This document shows, piece after piece, positions 1-8,235 of a stretch of 64,000 bases of DNA. The DNA lies in NCBI GenBank assembly GCA_018401055.1, contig JAGYLB010000097.1, positions 19,505 to 83,504 on the forward strand. The letters run 5' to 3'. Numbering within the stretch: position 1 is the first letter of the stretch; each line of letters opens with the position of its first letter. The stretch comes from Roseicyclus sp. Its GTDB lineage: Bacteria; Pseudomonadota; Alphaproteobacteria; Rhodobacterales; Rhodobacteraceae. Position numbers and translations under genes: made by a program. The notes below the pieces were generated by a model that worked only from the letters and a program-made list of their open reading frames with translations, ran no database searches and was not told the DNA's origin.

Positions 1-2
1 TC

Positions 3-599
3 TACCCGGTGATGCGGGGCACCGGGCCCTTGTTCGCCATCATCGGTGCGTTTCTGGTTTTCGGCGAGACCTTCAACCCGGTGCAATGGCTGGGCGTCGC
101 GGTTCTGCTGGCGGGGCTTTACGGGCTTGCGGCCTACAACATGATCCATGTCACGCTGGACCGCGAGACGCTGGTGCCCGCGCTGGGCTTTGCGGTGCTG
201 ACCGGCCTCTTCGTAGCGCTCTACACCACCTATGACGCCTATGCGATCCGCGCCACGGCGGACCCGTTCACCTTTCTGGCGTGGTTCTTCTTTCTCGACG
301 GCCTGCTGTTCCCGCTGCTCGCGCTGCGGTTCTACAACCGCTTGCCCGACAAGCCGCCCCTAGGCCCGCTGGCTATCCGGGGCATCTTCGGCGGCCTCGT
401 GGCCTTTGCCAGCTTCGGCTCGATCATGCTGGCCACCCGTCTCGACCAGGTGGGGCAGGCGGCGGTCTTGCGCGAAACCTCGACCGTTTTCGCGGCGCTG
501 ATCGGCTGGCTGGTGCTGGGGGAAAAGGTGGGGCCGCGCCGTCTGGCCCTCATGGGGTTGATCGCAGCCGGTGCGGTGATAGTTGAGTTGGGCCGATGA
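3..599 (+). CDS. EamA/DMT-family membrane transporter, 5' end missing
   Basis: The reading frame is open from the first bases, so the gene starts before the window and only about 198 C-terminal residues are present. They form roughly six hydrophobic helices. A PVMRGTGPL-type segment is followed by GETFNPVQWLGVAVLLAG, then a second half ending in VLGEKVGPRRLALMG, the paired pattern of the EamA repeat of drug/metabolite exporters. It is an inner-membrane protein, probably an exporter of an unidentified small metabolite. Its stop overlaps the start of the yciB-like gene (ATGA), so the two are likely co-transcribed. The family is clear; the substrate is unknown. Confidence 0.8.
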   Translation, partial: YPVMRGTGPLFAIIGAFLVFGETFNPVQWLGVAVLLAGLYGLAAYNMIHVTLDRETLVPALGFAVLTGLFVALYTTYDAYAIRATADPFTFLAWFFFLDGLLFPLLALRFYNRLPDKPPLGPLAIRGIFGGLVAFASFGSIMLATRLDQVGQAAVLRETSTVFAALIGWLVLGEKVGPRRLALMGLIAAGAVIVELGR

Positions 600-1243
600 A
601 AGGGCCACGCATGACCGTCAATAAATCCGTCAATCCCTGGCTCCGGCAGGCGCTGGAGCTTGGGCCGCCGATCCTGTTCTTCCTTGCCTACATGCGGTTC
701 CAGGACGTGACCTGGACCATCGGCGGGCGCGATTATGACGGGTTCATCCTGGTCACGGCGGGCTTCGTGCCGCTGCTGCTCTTGTCCATGGCCGTCTTGT
801 GGAAACTGACGGGTAAGATCAGCCGCTTGCAGGTGTTCACCGCGGTCATGGTCGTGGTCTTCGGCGGGCTGACAATCTGGCTCAACGACGAGCGCTTCTT
901 CAAGATGAAGACCACGCTGGTCTACGGGTTCTTTGCCGTAACGCTGGGCATCGGGCTTTTGCGCGGTCAGGGCTGGCTCAAGGTCTTGATGGGCGAGATG
1001 CTGCCCATGACGGATCGCGGCTGGCTTATCCTGTCGGGCCGTCTGGCGGCTGTTTTCGCCCTGATGGCGGTGGCCAACGAGGCGGTCTGGCGCACGCAAT
1101 CCACGGAGTTTTGGGTGACCTTCGAGACCTTTGGCCTGCCCGCCTTCCTGTTCGCGGCCTTCATGGCGCAGGGAAAACTGATCGAGCGTGAAAGCCTCAG
1201 TGCCGGGAAGGGCGACCGGGACGGTCCTGGGGACGAGGGGTAG
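596..1243 (+). CDS. yciB: YciB/IspZ-type inner-membrane septation protein
   Basis: A 215-residue protein with five or six hydrophobic helices. The sequence LELGPPILFFLAYM near the N-terminus, WLNDERFFKMKTTLVYG in the middle and NEAVWR in the fourth helix are typical of the YciB (intracellular septation protein A) family. Members are inner-membrane proteins linked to cell-envelope synthesis and division in enterobacteria; the biochemical role is not settled. The start chosen overlaps the upstream transporter stop; a second ATG lies at 611. The last ~15 residues are low-complexity and overlap the convergent pseudouridine synthase by 47 bp, so the C-terminus may be mis-framed. Confidence 0.8.
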   Translation: MKGPRMTVNKSVNPWLRQALELGPPILFFLAYMRFQDVTWTIGGRDYDGFILVTAGFVPLLLLSMAVLWKLTGKISRLQVFTAVMVVVFGGLTIWLNDERFFKMKTTLVYGFFAVTLGIGLLRGQGWLKVLMGEMLPMTDRGWLILSGRLAAVFALMAVANEAVWRTQSTEFWVTFETFGLPAFLFAAFMAQGKLIERESLSAGKGDRDGPGDEG

Positions 1244-2024
1244 GTTTCTTGCGCATCGGCGGGCGCTTGGGTTTGTCCTTGGCGACCGCATGGCCTTCGA
1301 CGGCGGCCTCGATCCCCAACTGGTCGCGCAACACACGCGGCTTGATCTCTTCGACCTCTCCGGCCTTCAGCGTGCCCAAGCGGAACGGCCCGTAGGACAC
1401 GCGGATCAGGCGGTTCACCTCAAGCCCGATTTCGGTCATGGCGCGGCGGATCTCGCGGTTCTTGCCTTCGCGCAGACCGATGGTCAGCCAGGCATTCGCA
1501 CCCTGCTGACGGTCAAGCGTCGCCTCCATCGCCTGAAACCGCTCGCCCTCGATCACCAGACCGCGGCGGAGCGGCTCCAGCGTCGCCTCGGTCGGCGTGC
1601 CCTTGACCCGCACGCGGTACTTGCGCAACCAGCCTGTCGCCGGCAATTCCAGCTTGCGCTTGATGCCACCATCATTGGTCAGCAGCAAAAGCCCCTCGGA
1701 ATTGATGTCGAGCCGCCCCACGCTCATCACGCGCGGCAAGTCGGCGGGCAGGCTGTCGAACACCGTCTGGCGGCCCTTTTCGTCACTGGCCGAGGTCACA
1801 AGACCGGTGGGCTTGTGATAGAGCCACAGGCGCGGGCGTTCCGCTTCACCTACCGCTTTGCCATCGACGGTGATCTTGTCGGCCTCGGTCACGTTCAGCG
1901 CCGGGCTGTCGATCACCTTGCCGTTCACGGTGACGCGCCCAGCCTCGATCAGACGCTCCGCCTCGCGCCGCGAGGCGATCCCGGCACGGCTGAGGCGTTT
2001 GGCGATGCGTTCAGGTTCACTCAT
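1197..2024 (-). CDS. rRNA pseudouridine synthase, RsuA/RluB/RluE family
   Basis: Isomerises uridine to pseudouridine in ribosomal RNA. An N-terminal S4 RNA-binding domain covers residues 1-60 (RIAKRLSRAGIASRREAERL). The catalytic domain carries the RsuA-family motif GRLDINSEGLLLLTNDG, whose Asp is the nucleophile, and later EGKNREIRRAM. The C-terminal tail is Lys/Arg/Pro-rich, as often in alphaproteobacterial RluB-like proteins. I chose the ATG at 2024 because the S4 domain begins right after it; the frame stays open further upstream without homology. It is divergent from tadA with a 54-bp gap. Whether it is RluB, RluE or RsuA cannot be told from sequence alone. Confidence 0.88.
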   Translation of the reverse strand: MSEPERIAKRLSRAGIASRREAERLIEAGRVTVNGKVIDSPALNVTEADKITVDGKAVGEAERPRLWLYHKPTGLVTSASDEKGRQTVFDSLPADLPRVMSVGRLDINSEGLLLLTNDGGIKRKLELPATGWLRKYRVRVKGTPTEATLEPLRRGLVIEGERFQAMEATLDRQQGANAWLTIGLREGKNREIRRAMTEIGLEVNRLIRVSYGPFRLGTLKAGEVEEIKPRVLRDQLGIEAAVEGHAVAKDKPKRPPMRKKPTPRPQDRPGRPSRH

Positions 2025-2078
2025 GGAGTGCCGCATAGCGGTTTGACAGCCAAAGCGAAAGGCACGATCACGGCGGCC

Positions 2079-2527
2079 ATGGGCAGTTTCATCTCCTTCA
2101 TGGATGCGGCGATGGCAGAGGCGCGTGCGGCCGCCGCGGCGGGCGAGGTGCCGGTGGGCGCTGTCATCGTGAAGAACGGGCAGGTCATCGCGCGCGCAGC
2201 AACCGGATGCGCGAATTGACCGACCCCACGGCGCATGCCGAGATGCTGGCGATCCGCGCGGCCTGTCGGGCGCTGGGGTCCGAGCGGCTGACAGGCTGCG
2301 ATCTGTGGGTGACGCTGGAACCTTGCCCGGCCTGCGCGGGCGCGATTGCGGCCGCACGGCTGTCGCGGCTCTATTACGGGGCGAGTGATCCAAAATCCGG
2401 CGGCGTGGCGCAGGGGCCGCGGGTCTTTGACCACAGCCAGTCGCATTGGGCACCCGAGGTCTATGGCGGCATCGGCGAGGCCGAGGCGGCTGCGCTGATG
2501 CGCGATTTCTTCGCAGCCCGGCGCTGA
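2079..2527 (+). CDS. tadA: tRNA-specific adenosine deaminase TadA, frame broken by one base
   Basis: Deaminates A34 to inosine in the anticodon of tRNA-Arg(ACG), an essential step in most bacteria. The first part reads through GEVPVGAVIVKNGQVIA. The second part, in another frame, has the zinc-ligand motifs TAHAEM (catalytic Glu) and PCPACAGAI. The frames join at about 2200, where GCAGCAACCGG would need one more G to give the expected AGNRMRELTDPTAHAEM. Restoring it yields a full-length enzyme of about 149 residues. Since the gene is usually essential, I infer a sequencing or consensus error rather than a pseudogene. Confidence 0.88.
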
Positions 2528-2721
2528 CGGCACTAAGCCCCTGCACCCCAAGACAAGGCCGCCCCGGCATTCAGGGCGGTTTCTGACGTGACCAAAAGTG
2601 CCGGGGTGAGAAGGGTCGCGTTGCGCAGGGATCGCCCGCCTAGGTCGCGGGAGGCGGCTGTGCGGACAAGGCGGCTGGTTTGCTGCCTGGGGTTGAGTTT
2701 GCCCAGGCGAACAGCGAGCAA

Positions 2722-3165
2722 TCAGGTCCTGTAGCTGAAATCAAAGGCCTCCTCGCTGGGCCCGTTTTTCCGCAGGAGCATCAACCTTTCCCTGCCCTCG
2801 ACCAGATTGGGGATATGGCCCGCCCGTATCGGCCAGATCACATATGATGGCGCGTCCACACGTTCGAACCATTCTGCCCGGCGGTTCAGGAACGTCCCAT
2901 GGATGGTCTTGTGCACGAAATGCGCAAAGTCCTCGCAGCTTTCCCAAACCGAGAGGGTTGCCAGAGCCACATCAGGACGTCCGAACAAACGGCCGTAATC
3001 GTTCTCAGGAATTGCGAGGTCTTCGTCCTTCATCCTCCACACAAAACCCTTCGATCTATCGGCCACGGCGTTGACTAGGTCCGTGTTCTCTTCAAAACCT
3101 GCAATGCGAGGATCGCCAAAAGGGAACAAAAGGTAGCCCATGTTCATTTGCGCGATGTGCTGCAT
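2722..3165 (-). CDS. DUF3291 domain protein
   Basis: A 147-residue soluble protein made almost entirely of a DUF3291 domain. This is a small ferredoxin-like fold related to antibiotic-biosynthesis monooxygenases. Visible family features are the N-terminal HIAQMNMGYL, GFVWRMKDED at about residues 44-53, LSVWESCEDFAHFVHKTIHG and WFERVDAPSYVIWPIRAGHIP. No biochemical role is established for the family. The start at 3165 is preferred over the ATG 12 bp upstream because that upstream ATGGAGG itself forms the Shine-Dalgarno sequence (GGAGG) with good spacing. Confidence 0.8.
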   Translation of the reverse strand: MQHIAQMNMGYLLFPFGDPRIAGFEENTDLVNAVADRSKGFVWRMKDEDLAIPENDYGRLFGRPDVALATLSVWESCEDFAHFVHKTIHGTFLNRRAEWFERVDAPSYVIWPIRAGHIPNLVEGRERLMLLRKNGPSEEAFDFSYRT

Positions 3166-3360
3166 CTTTTCCTCCATCGAACCCCAGGATCACAGAGTGA
3201 ATAGGCGTGGCTATTCGGTCAAGGGCGCGCGCTTGACGATCCGGAGGGGCTCGAACCGGCGTTCTTTGCTCCTGAGGGGCTCGGCTGGCCGCGCACTTCC
3301 GCTCTTCCTGTCGGGCGCGTGGTCAGTCGCGAGACTGCCGGAGGTCGGCAAGGGGCACCC

Positions 3361-3394
3361 AAAACGAAAACCGCCCCGGTTTCCCGGAGCGGTT
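3361..3394 (-). terminator. Rho-independent terminator of the peptide-binding protein gene
   Basis: Read on the minus strand, ACCGCTCCGG-GAAA-CCGGGGCGGT forms a ten-base-pair stem with a GAAA loop and one T-G pair, followed by TTTTCGTTTT. It lies about 30 bp beyond the stop of the binding-protein gene. Confidence 0.8.
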
Positions 3395-3420
3395 CGTGTC
3401 TCACCTGACTGCCTTCGCCC

Positions 3421-5010
3421 TCAGTTCGCGTCGAAATACTTGAACATCACGCTGTCGTCGGCATCCACATCCGTCGACCACGCATCCGCGATGCCCCAGT
3501 TCAGCACCTGGTTGTGGATCGGGATATAGATCAGCTCTTCCTCGGCCATCGCCCAGAGATCTGCGACCGTCTGGTTGCGCGCCTCCAGATCGGTGTTCGA
3601 GGTCAGCGTCTGGATCATCGCGTCCATCTCGGCGTTGGAGAAACGCGTGCCGTTCCAAGAGCCCCGGCCATCGCCCATCGTGTGGTAGAGGAAGTTGAAC
3701 ACGTATTCCGAATCGTAGGTCGGAACGCCCCAGCCCAGCAGGTAGAAATCTGTCTGCTCGTTGGCGATCAGCGGGAAGTGCTGGGCGCGCGGCAGGGCCG
3801 AGAGGTTCACGGTGATCCCGATCTGGGCGAGCATGCCGACGGCGGCCTGGCAGATCGCCTCGTCGTTGACATAGCGGTCGTTGGGGCAGTCGAGCTGGAT
3901 CGAGAAGCCGTCGCCATAGCCTGCCTCGGCCATCAGGGCGCGGGCGGCCTCCACGTCATAGGCGGGATAGGCGGCAAGTTCCGGCGTCCAGCCGTTGACG
4001 GGCGGGGGCAGCATGGCGCCCGAGGGGTCGGACTGGCCACGCATCACGACCTGCTGGATCGCCTCTCGGTTGATCGCGATATTGATGGCCTGGCGCACGC
4101 GGACATCGGCGAGCGGATTCGCCCCCTCTACGCTGTCGAGCGTCAGGTCGTCGTCGCCCACATTCATGCCGAAGAAGATGTTTCGGTTCTGCGCGGCGGT
4201 GGCGAGGCCGATGCCGTCGGCCGCGTCGACGCGGACCAGATCCTGCACCGGCACGTCCTGGATGAAGTCGACCTCGCCTGTCAGAAGCGCCGCGACGCGG
4301 GTGGCGGGGTTCTGGATCGGGGTGAAGATCAGTTCGGTGACGGCCATCGGAAAGGTGCCGATGCCCCAGTAGTTCGGGTTCTGGGTCATCACCGTGCGCA
4401 CGTCGGCCTCGCGGCTTTGCAAGATGAAGGGGCCGGTGCCGTTGGCGTTGCGCGCGGCAAAGGTGTCTTCGCCCGCGGCGTAGTCCTGTACGGCCTCGGC
4501 GCCGTTGGCCATGGCCCAGCCTGCGTCCATCATCATGATGTTGGTCAGGTTGTTGGGCAGCAGCGGGTTCGGCCCATCGGTCACGATCTCGACGGTGTAG
4601 GGGCCTGCGGCGCGCACTTCGACGACACCGGTCAGCAGTTCCTTGAAGTTCGATGTCTCGGTCTTCGCACGGTTGAGCGAAAAGACCACGTCTTCCGCAT
4701 CGAAGGTTTCGCCGCCGTGGTAGGTGACGCCCTCGCGCAACTGGAAGACCCAGACATTTGGATCATCGGACGAGGGTTCCCAGCTGAGCGCCAGCGCGGG
4801 TTCCATCTGGCCCAGCATGTTGCGCACGATCAGCGGCTCGTAGATCTGGTGCATGAGGGTGGTGGTCGGGCCCTCGTTCTGGGAATGGGGGTCGAGGGTC
4901 AGCGCCTCGGAGGCTCGGGCCCAGCGGAGGGTTTCGGCGGAGGCGGCGGCCGCGGTCAGCGCGGTCGTCGCGAGAAGGGCCGCGCCGAAGGCGGCGAAAC
5001 GGATGGTCAT
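3421..5010 (-). CDS. ABC transporter substrate-binding protein, family 5 (peptide/nickel type)
   Basis: A 529-residue periplasmic binding protein. An N-terminal signal peptide ends near AAAASAETLRWA. It is followed by the SBP_bac_5 signature (ALTLDPHSQNEG, then IYEPLIVRNMLGQMEPALALSWEPSSD and LREGVTYHGGETFDAEDVVFSLNRA). Family members deliver oligopeptides, nickel-chelates or similar ligands to a DppBCDF-like importer. No permease or ATPase gene lies next to it; the gene is followed by a terminator and preceded by a divergent regulator, so it is an orphan. A perfect 12-bp palindrome sits 28 bp upstream of the start. The ligand cannot be predicted. Confidence 0.88.
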   Translation of the reverse strand: MTIRFAAFGAALLATTALTAAAASAETLRWARASEALTLDPHSQNEGPTTTLMHQIYEPLIVRNMLGQMEPALALSWEPSSDDPNVWVFQLREGVTYHGGETFDAEDVVFSLNRAKTETSNFKELLTGVVEVRAAGPYTVEIVTDGPNPLLPNNLTNIMMMDAGWAMANGAEAVQDYAAGEDTFAARNANGTGPFILQSREADVRTVMTQNPNYWGIGTFPMAVTELIFTPIQNPATRVAALLTGEVDFIQDVPVQDLVRVDAADGIGLATAAQNRNIFFGMNVGDDDLTLDSVEGANPLADVRVRQAINIAINREAIQQVVMRGQSDPSGAMLPPPVNGWTPELAAYPAYDVEAARALMAEAGYGDGFSIQLDCPNDRYVNDEAICQAAVGMLAQIGITVNLSALPRAQHFPLIANEQTDFYLLGWGVPTYDSEYVFNFLYHTMGDGRGSWNGTRFSNAEMDAMIQTLTSNTDLEARNQTVADLWAMAEEELIYIPIHNQVLNWGIADAWSTDVDADDSVMFKYFDAN

Positions 5011-5037
5011 GGGTCAGCTCCCTGTCGTTTTTTGTTA

Positions 5038-5049
5038 ACTGGCGCCAGT
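5038..5049. promoter_or_regulatory. Perfect 12-bp palindrome upstream of the binding-protein gene
   Basis: ACTGGCGCCAGT is a perfect palindrome located 28-39 bp before the start codon of the minus-strand binding-protein gene and about 110 bp before the Crp/Fnr gene on the other strand. Its position suits an operator. The binding protein is unknown, and a palindrome this short could occur by chance in G+C-rich DNA. Confidence 0.35.
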
Positions 5050-5160
5050 ATGGAGAGGATTGCAGGCTTGTCCAGCCATCGCCCTTTGTGCGGTGGGGGA
5101 TGCAATTGACTGCGGGCCGGTCTACATCCTTAGGGCGAAGGACCTGCCCATCGGAGCCCC

Positions 5161-5835
5161 ATGATGCCCGCCCCTGCCCGCGAGAGTGACTGGATCGACC
5201 GCTTTGCCGGGTTGAGCGGGCTGGAGCCGCGCATCCGCGACCTGCTCAGCGCGCGCAGCAAGGTGATCCGGGTGGCGCAGGGCACCACGATCTTCGGACC
5301 GGGCAAGTCGCCCGACAACCTGCTCTTGCTGCTCGACGGCACGGTGCGGGTGCAGCAGCTGGCAGAGAACGGGCGGGAAGTGGTGCTCTACCGGGTGACG
5401 GCAGGAGAAAGCTGCGTGCTGACCACGGCCTGCATGCTGGCCTACGAGGATCATTCGGCGGAAGGTATCGCCGAGACCGACATCGTGGCGGCGGCCATAC
5501 CGCGGGCGGTGTTCGACGACTTGATTGCCTCGTCCAAGGAGTTCCGCAATTTCGTGTTCCGCGCCTATTCGCGGCGTATCACAGACCTGTTCCATGTGAT
5601 CGAGGATATCGCGTTCCGGCGGATGGACATTCGCCTCGCACAGAAGATCATCGAGCGGGCGGATGCCGGGGTGCTGAAGGCGACCCATGCGCAGCTGGCG
5701 GCAGAGCTTGGCACCGCGCGGGAGGTGATCTCGAGGCAATTGGCCGAGTTCCAGCGACGCGGCTGGGTGGCGCAGGCGCGGGGCACCGTCGAGATCCTCG
5801 ATTGCGAGGGGCTGCGCGGGCTGGCCGAAAGCTGA
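5161..5835 (+). CDS. Crp/Fnr-family transcriptional regulator
   Basis: A 224-residue regulator with an N-terminal cyclic-nucleotide-binding-like beta barrel (about residues 20-125) and a C-terminal winged helix (about 150-215). The recognition region is ATHAQLAAELGTAREVISRQL. It lacks the N-terminal Cys cluster of oxygen-sensing Fnr. Instead it has Cys85 and Cys91 in GESCVLTTACML, plus Cys215 near the end. It lies immediately upstream of a persulfide-handling cluster and on the same strand, so it is the likely local regulator. The two close cysteines could sense reactive sulfur; that is inference by analogy to thiol-based sensors such as SqrR and BigR, which belong to a different family. Confidence 0.85.
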   Translation: MMPAPARESDWIDRFAGLSGLEPRIRDLLSARSKVIRVAQGTTIFGPGKSPDNLLLLLDGTVRVQQLAENGREVVLYRVTAGESCVLTTACMLAYEDHSAEGIAETDIVAAAIPRAVFDDLIASSKEFRNFVFRAYSRRITDLFHVIEDIAFRRMDIRLAQKIIERADAGVLKATHAQLAAELGTAREVISRQLAEFQRRGWVAQARGTVEILDCEGLRGLAES

Positions 5836-5847
5836 TCTGCGACTTGT

Positions 5848-5860
5848 GTGACTAGATCAC
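5848..5860. promoter_or_regulatory. Candidate Crp/Fnr-type operator before the sulfur cluster
   Basis: TGTGA-CTAGA-TCACC contains the inverted arms GTGA and TCAC with a 5-bp spacer, close to a Crp-type half-site pair (usually spaced by 6). It lies between the regulator stop and the first cluster start, about 55 bp before the first Shine-Dalgarno sequence, a suitable place for control by the regulator encoded just upstream. Confidence 0.4.
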
Positions 5861-5914
5861 CGATTGTCCGGCCCGTTTGCGCTATTCATGATGGTGCGAA
5901 CAGGAGGATTATCC

Positions 5915-5974
5915 ATGCAGATCACTGCAATCATTGAGATTCGTGGGCGAGTCGCACCGGGAGGTGCGGCATGA
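5915..5974 (+). CDS. 19-codon upstream ORF (possible leader peptide)
   Basis: A 19-residue ORF (MQITAIIEIRGRVAPGGAA) begins 7 bp after a strong AGGAGG and its stop overlaps the start of the first YeeE/YedE gene (ATGA). The next gene has its own GGAGG inside this ORF. It could be a translational-coupling leader or the remnant of a longer gene. No similarity is recognised, and it may not be translated. Confidence 0.35.
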   Translation: MQITAIIEIRGRVAPGGAA

Positions 5975-6405
5975 TCGAGACCGTCTTCACGCCTTGGCAA
6001 TCGCTGGGGGGCGGGGTTCTGATCGGACTGGCCTCTGTGCTGCTGATGCTGGTGGCAGGGCGGGTGATGGGGGCGACCGGCGTTCTGGCCGGCATCTTCG
6101 CGCCCGCCTCCGTCGCAGACATGAGCTGGCGTGTGGCGCTGCTGGCCGGGATGGTCACCGGGCCTGCCGTCTTCTGGCTGGTGACGGGCGGCATGCCCGA
6201 GATCACTGTGCCGGTGTCGATGCCGATGCTGCTGATCGGCGGGTTCATCGTGGGGGTGGGCGTGACCTACGGGTCTGGCTGCACCTCGGGGCACGGGGTC
6301 TGCGGGATGGCGCGGCTGAGCCCGCGGTCGATCGCGGCCACGCTGACCTTCATGGCTACAACGGCGGTGACGGTCTTCGTCGTGCGCCACGTGATCGGAG
6401 GGTGA
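5971..6405 (+). CDS. YeeE/YedE-family half-transporter (PmpA-like)
   Basis: A 144-residue membrane protein with about four helices and the conserved cysteine motif GSGCTSGHGVCGMARLSPRS near residues 98-117. In the YeeE/YedE (TsuA) fold such cysteines pass sulfur species across the inner membrane. In the BigR-controlled operons of Xylella and Agrobacterium, small PmpA/PmpB proteins of this family accompany a persulfide dioxygenase. Here the two halves are adjacent, 4 bp apart, and probably form one pore. The likely role is movement of sulfide, sulfite or another sulfur anion; the exact substrate is not shown by the sequence. Confidence 0.82.
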   Translation: MIETVFTPWQSLGGGVLIGLASVLLMLVAGRVMGATGVLAGIFAPASVADMSWRVALLAGMVTGPAVFWLVTGGMPEITVPVSMPMLLIGGFIVGVGVTYGSGCTSGHGVCGMARLSPRSIAATLTFMATTAVTVFVVRHVIGG

Positions 6406-6409
6406 GGGA

Positions 6410-6847
6410 ATGCGTCTGATCCTGATCTATCTCATCGGCGTGGTCTTCGGCACCGGCATCGTGGTGTCGGGCATGGCGAACCCCGCCAAGGTCATCAACT
6501 TCTTCGATGTGGCCGGGTCCTGGGACCCAAGCCTTGCCTTCGTCATGGGCGGCGCGCTGGTCGTGACCGCATTGGGCTATCGGCTGGTCTTTGGCCGCGG
6601 GCGTCCGATCTTCGAGGGCAAGTTCATGCTGCCCACGGCGCGCAACCTTGATGCGCGGCTGATCGGCGGGTCGGCCGTCTTCGGCGTGGGTTGGGGCATC
6701 GCGGGCTTCTGCCCCGGTGGCGCATTGCCCGCGCTTGGCACGGGGCGGATCGACGTGATCGCCTTTGTCGTCGCTATGCTCGCGGGCATCTTCGCCGCGA
6801 AATACCTGCAGTCGCTGTCGCGCGCCCGTGCGCAGCCAGCCCAATGA
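6410..6847 (+). CDS. YeeE/YedE-family half-transporter (PmpB-like, DUF6691)
   Basis: A 145-residue partner of the preceding gene, with about four membrane helices. Typical segments are GTGIVVSGMANPAKVINFFD near the N-terminus and the conserved cysteine site GWGIAGFCPGGALPALGTG near residues 94-112. The pair PmpA/PmpB corresponds to the two halves of full-length YeeE/YedE proteins. It ends 17 bp before the dioxygenase gene, which has a good GGAGG, so the whole cluster reads as one operon. Confidence 0.83.
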   Translation: MRLILIYLIGVVFGTGIVVSGMANPAKVINFFDVAGSWDPSLAFVMGGALVVTALGYRLVFGRGRPIFEGKFMLPTARNLDARLIGGSAVFGVGWGIAGFCPGGALPALGTGRIDVIAFVVAMLAGIFAAKYLQSLSRARAQPAQ

Positions 6848-6864
6848 TCCCGGAGGATCCCGAC

Positions 6865-7749
6865 ATGATCGACTATCCCGTCAAGATGGACGTCCATCCG
6901 CACGTTCAGGCCTTTTTCGACGAGGCGACCAACACGATCAGCTACATCGTGAAAGACCCCGCGTCGAACCATTGCGCCATCATCGACAGCGTGATGGACA
7001 TCGACTACGCGGCTGGCCGCATCACCTATGACCACGCCGACGCCCTGATCGCCGCCATCGAGACGCAGGGCCTGACGCTGGACTGGATCATCGAGACCCA
7101 TGTCCACGCAGACCACCTGTCGGCGGCGCCCTACATTCAGCAAAGGCTGGGTGGAAAGATCGGTATCGGGTCGAAGATCATGGTGGTGCAAGACACCTTC
7201 GGGAAGGTGTTCAACGAGGGCACCGAGTTCCAGCGCGATGGCAGCCAGTTCGATGCGCTGTTCGAGGATGGCGACACCTACATGATCGGCAACATGCACG
7301 CCTTCGCCATGTATACGCCCGGCCACACGCCCGCCTGCATGGTGCACGTGATGGGTGACGCGGCCTTTGTCGGCGACACGCTCTTCATGCCCGATGGCGG
7401 ATCGGCGCGCGCCGATTTCCCCGGCGGGGATGCAGGCACGCTTTACGACAGCATCCAGAAGGTGCTGGCCCTGCCCGACGAGATGCGTCTGTTCATGTGC
7501 CACGATTACGGCCCCAATGGCCGCGACATCGCGTGGGAAACCACCGTGGGCGAGGAAAAGGCGCACAATATCCATGTCGGCGGCGGCAAGACGAAAGAGG
7601 ATTTCGTCAAGTTCCGCACAGAGCGCGACGCGCAACTGGCGATGCCGCGTCTGATCATCCCGTCGCTGCAGGTGAACATGCGCGCAGGCGCAATCCCGAC
7701 CGACAAGGACGGGCGTCCGATGCTCAAGGTGCCGGTCAACGGCCTTTGA
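6865..7749 (+). CDS. Metallo-beta-lactamase-fold hydrolase, probable persulfide dioxygenase (Blh-like)
   Basis: A 294-residue cytoplasmic enzyme of the metallo-beta-lactamase superfamily. The metal motif HVHADH is at residues 79-84, followed by TPGHTPACMVH and FVGDTLFMPDGGSARADFPGG, then the late CHDYGPNGR. This arrangement matches ETHE1/Blh-like persulfide dioxygenases, which oxidise glutathione persulfide to sulfite. I chose the ATG at 6865 because CGGAGG lies 9 bp before it and the conserved N-terminus starts there. In Xylella and Agrobacterium Blh this domain is fused to a DUF442 domain; here DUF442 is a separate downstream gene. Substrate assignment is by context. Confidence 0.82.
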   Translation: MIDYPVKMDVHPHVQAFFDEATNTISYIVKDPASNHCAIIDSVMDIDYAAGRITYDHADALIAAIETQGLTLDWIIETHVHADHLSAAPYIQQRLGGKIGIGSKIMVVQDTFGKVFNEGTEFQRDGSQFDALFEDGDTYMIGNMHAFAMYTPGHTPACMVHVMGDAAFVGDTLFMPDGGSARADFPGGDAGTLYDSIQKVLALPDEMRLFMCHDYGPNGRDIAWETTVGEEKAHNIHVGGGKTKEDFVKFRTERDAQLAMPRLIIPSLQVNMRAGAIPTDKDGRPMLKVPVNGL

Positions 7750-7824
7750 TCTTGTCCCGGCGGTCTTGGCGGCCGTCGGGTTCCCTCAAACCACTGTAAA
7801 TACTTCCGAAAAGGAGGCTCCTCT

Positions 7825-8175
7825 ATGGGCGCCCGCAAAGTTACCGACCGCCTTTCCGTCATCGGACAGATCACCGCCGCCGATTTGCCTGCACTGGCCG
7901 CTCAAGGCTATCGCTCGATCATCTGCAACCGCCCCGATGGCGAAGAGCCGGGCCAGCCGCCGGTCGCCGGGATCGAGGTTGCCGCCCGCAAGCTGGGTCT
8001 TCAGTTCCGCAATCTTCCGGTTGTCCCCGGCCTGATCAAGGATGCCGATGCGCGTAGCTTTGGCCAGATGGTGCAAGATCTGCCCGGCCCGGTTCTGGCG
8101 TATTGCCGGTCCGGCGCGCGCTGTGGTGCGCTCTGGTCAATGGCATCGGCCAAGATGACGGGCGCGGCGAAGTAA
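7825..8175 (+). CDS. DUF442/TIGR01244-family sulfur transferase
   Basis: A 116-residue protein with a dual-specificity-phosphatase-like fold. It carries the active-site loop YCRSGARC, with Cys94 and Arg99 in the CxxxxxR position, after FRNLPVVPGLI. Proteins of this TIGR01244 family are the detached version of the N-terminal domain of Blh and act with persulfide dioxygenases, probably as rhodanese-like sulfurtransferases. The gene has an excellent AAGGAGG at 7811-7817. Its place between the dioxygenase and the SulP permease supports a role in sulfide oxidation. Confidence 0.82.
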   Translation: MGARKVTDRLSVIGQITAADLPALAAQGYRSIICNRPDGEEPGQPPVAGIEVAARKLGLQFRNLPVVPGLIKDADARSFGQMVQDLPGPVLAYCRSGARCGALWSMASAKMTGAAK

Positions 8176-8235
8176 TCTTGCCTCCTATGGGCGGCGCGAT
8201 GGGTGCCGCCCCAACCCCCTGAAAAGACCATCCCC

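Noticed and set aside
2025..2570. N-terminal extension of the pseudouridine synthase, running through tadA
   Set aside because: The S4 domain starts at the ATG at 2024, and the extension lies opposite tadA on the other strand.
3514..5109. A 531-codon plus-strand frame opposite the peptide-binding protein gene
   Set aside because: It is antisense to a signal-peptide-bearing SBP gene with its own terminator; the composition is that of a shadow frame.
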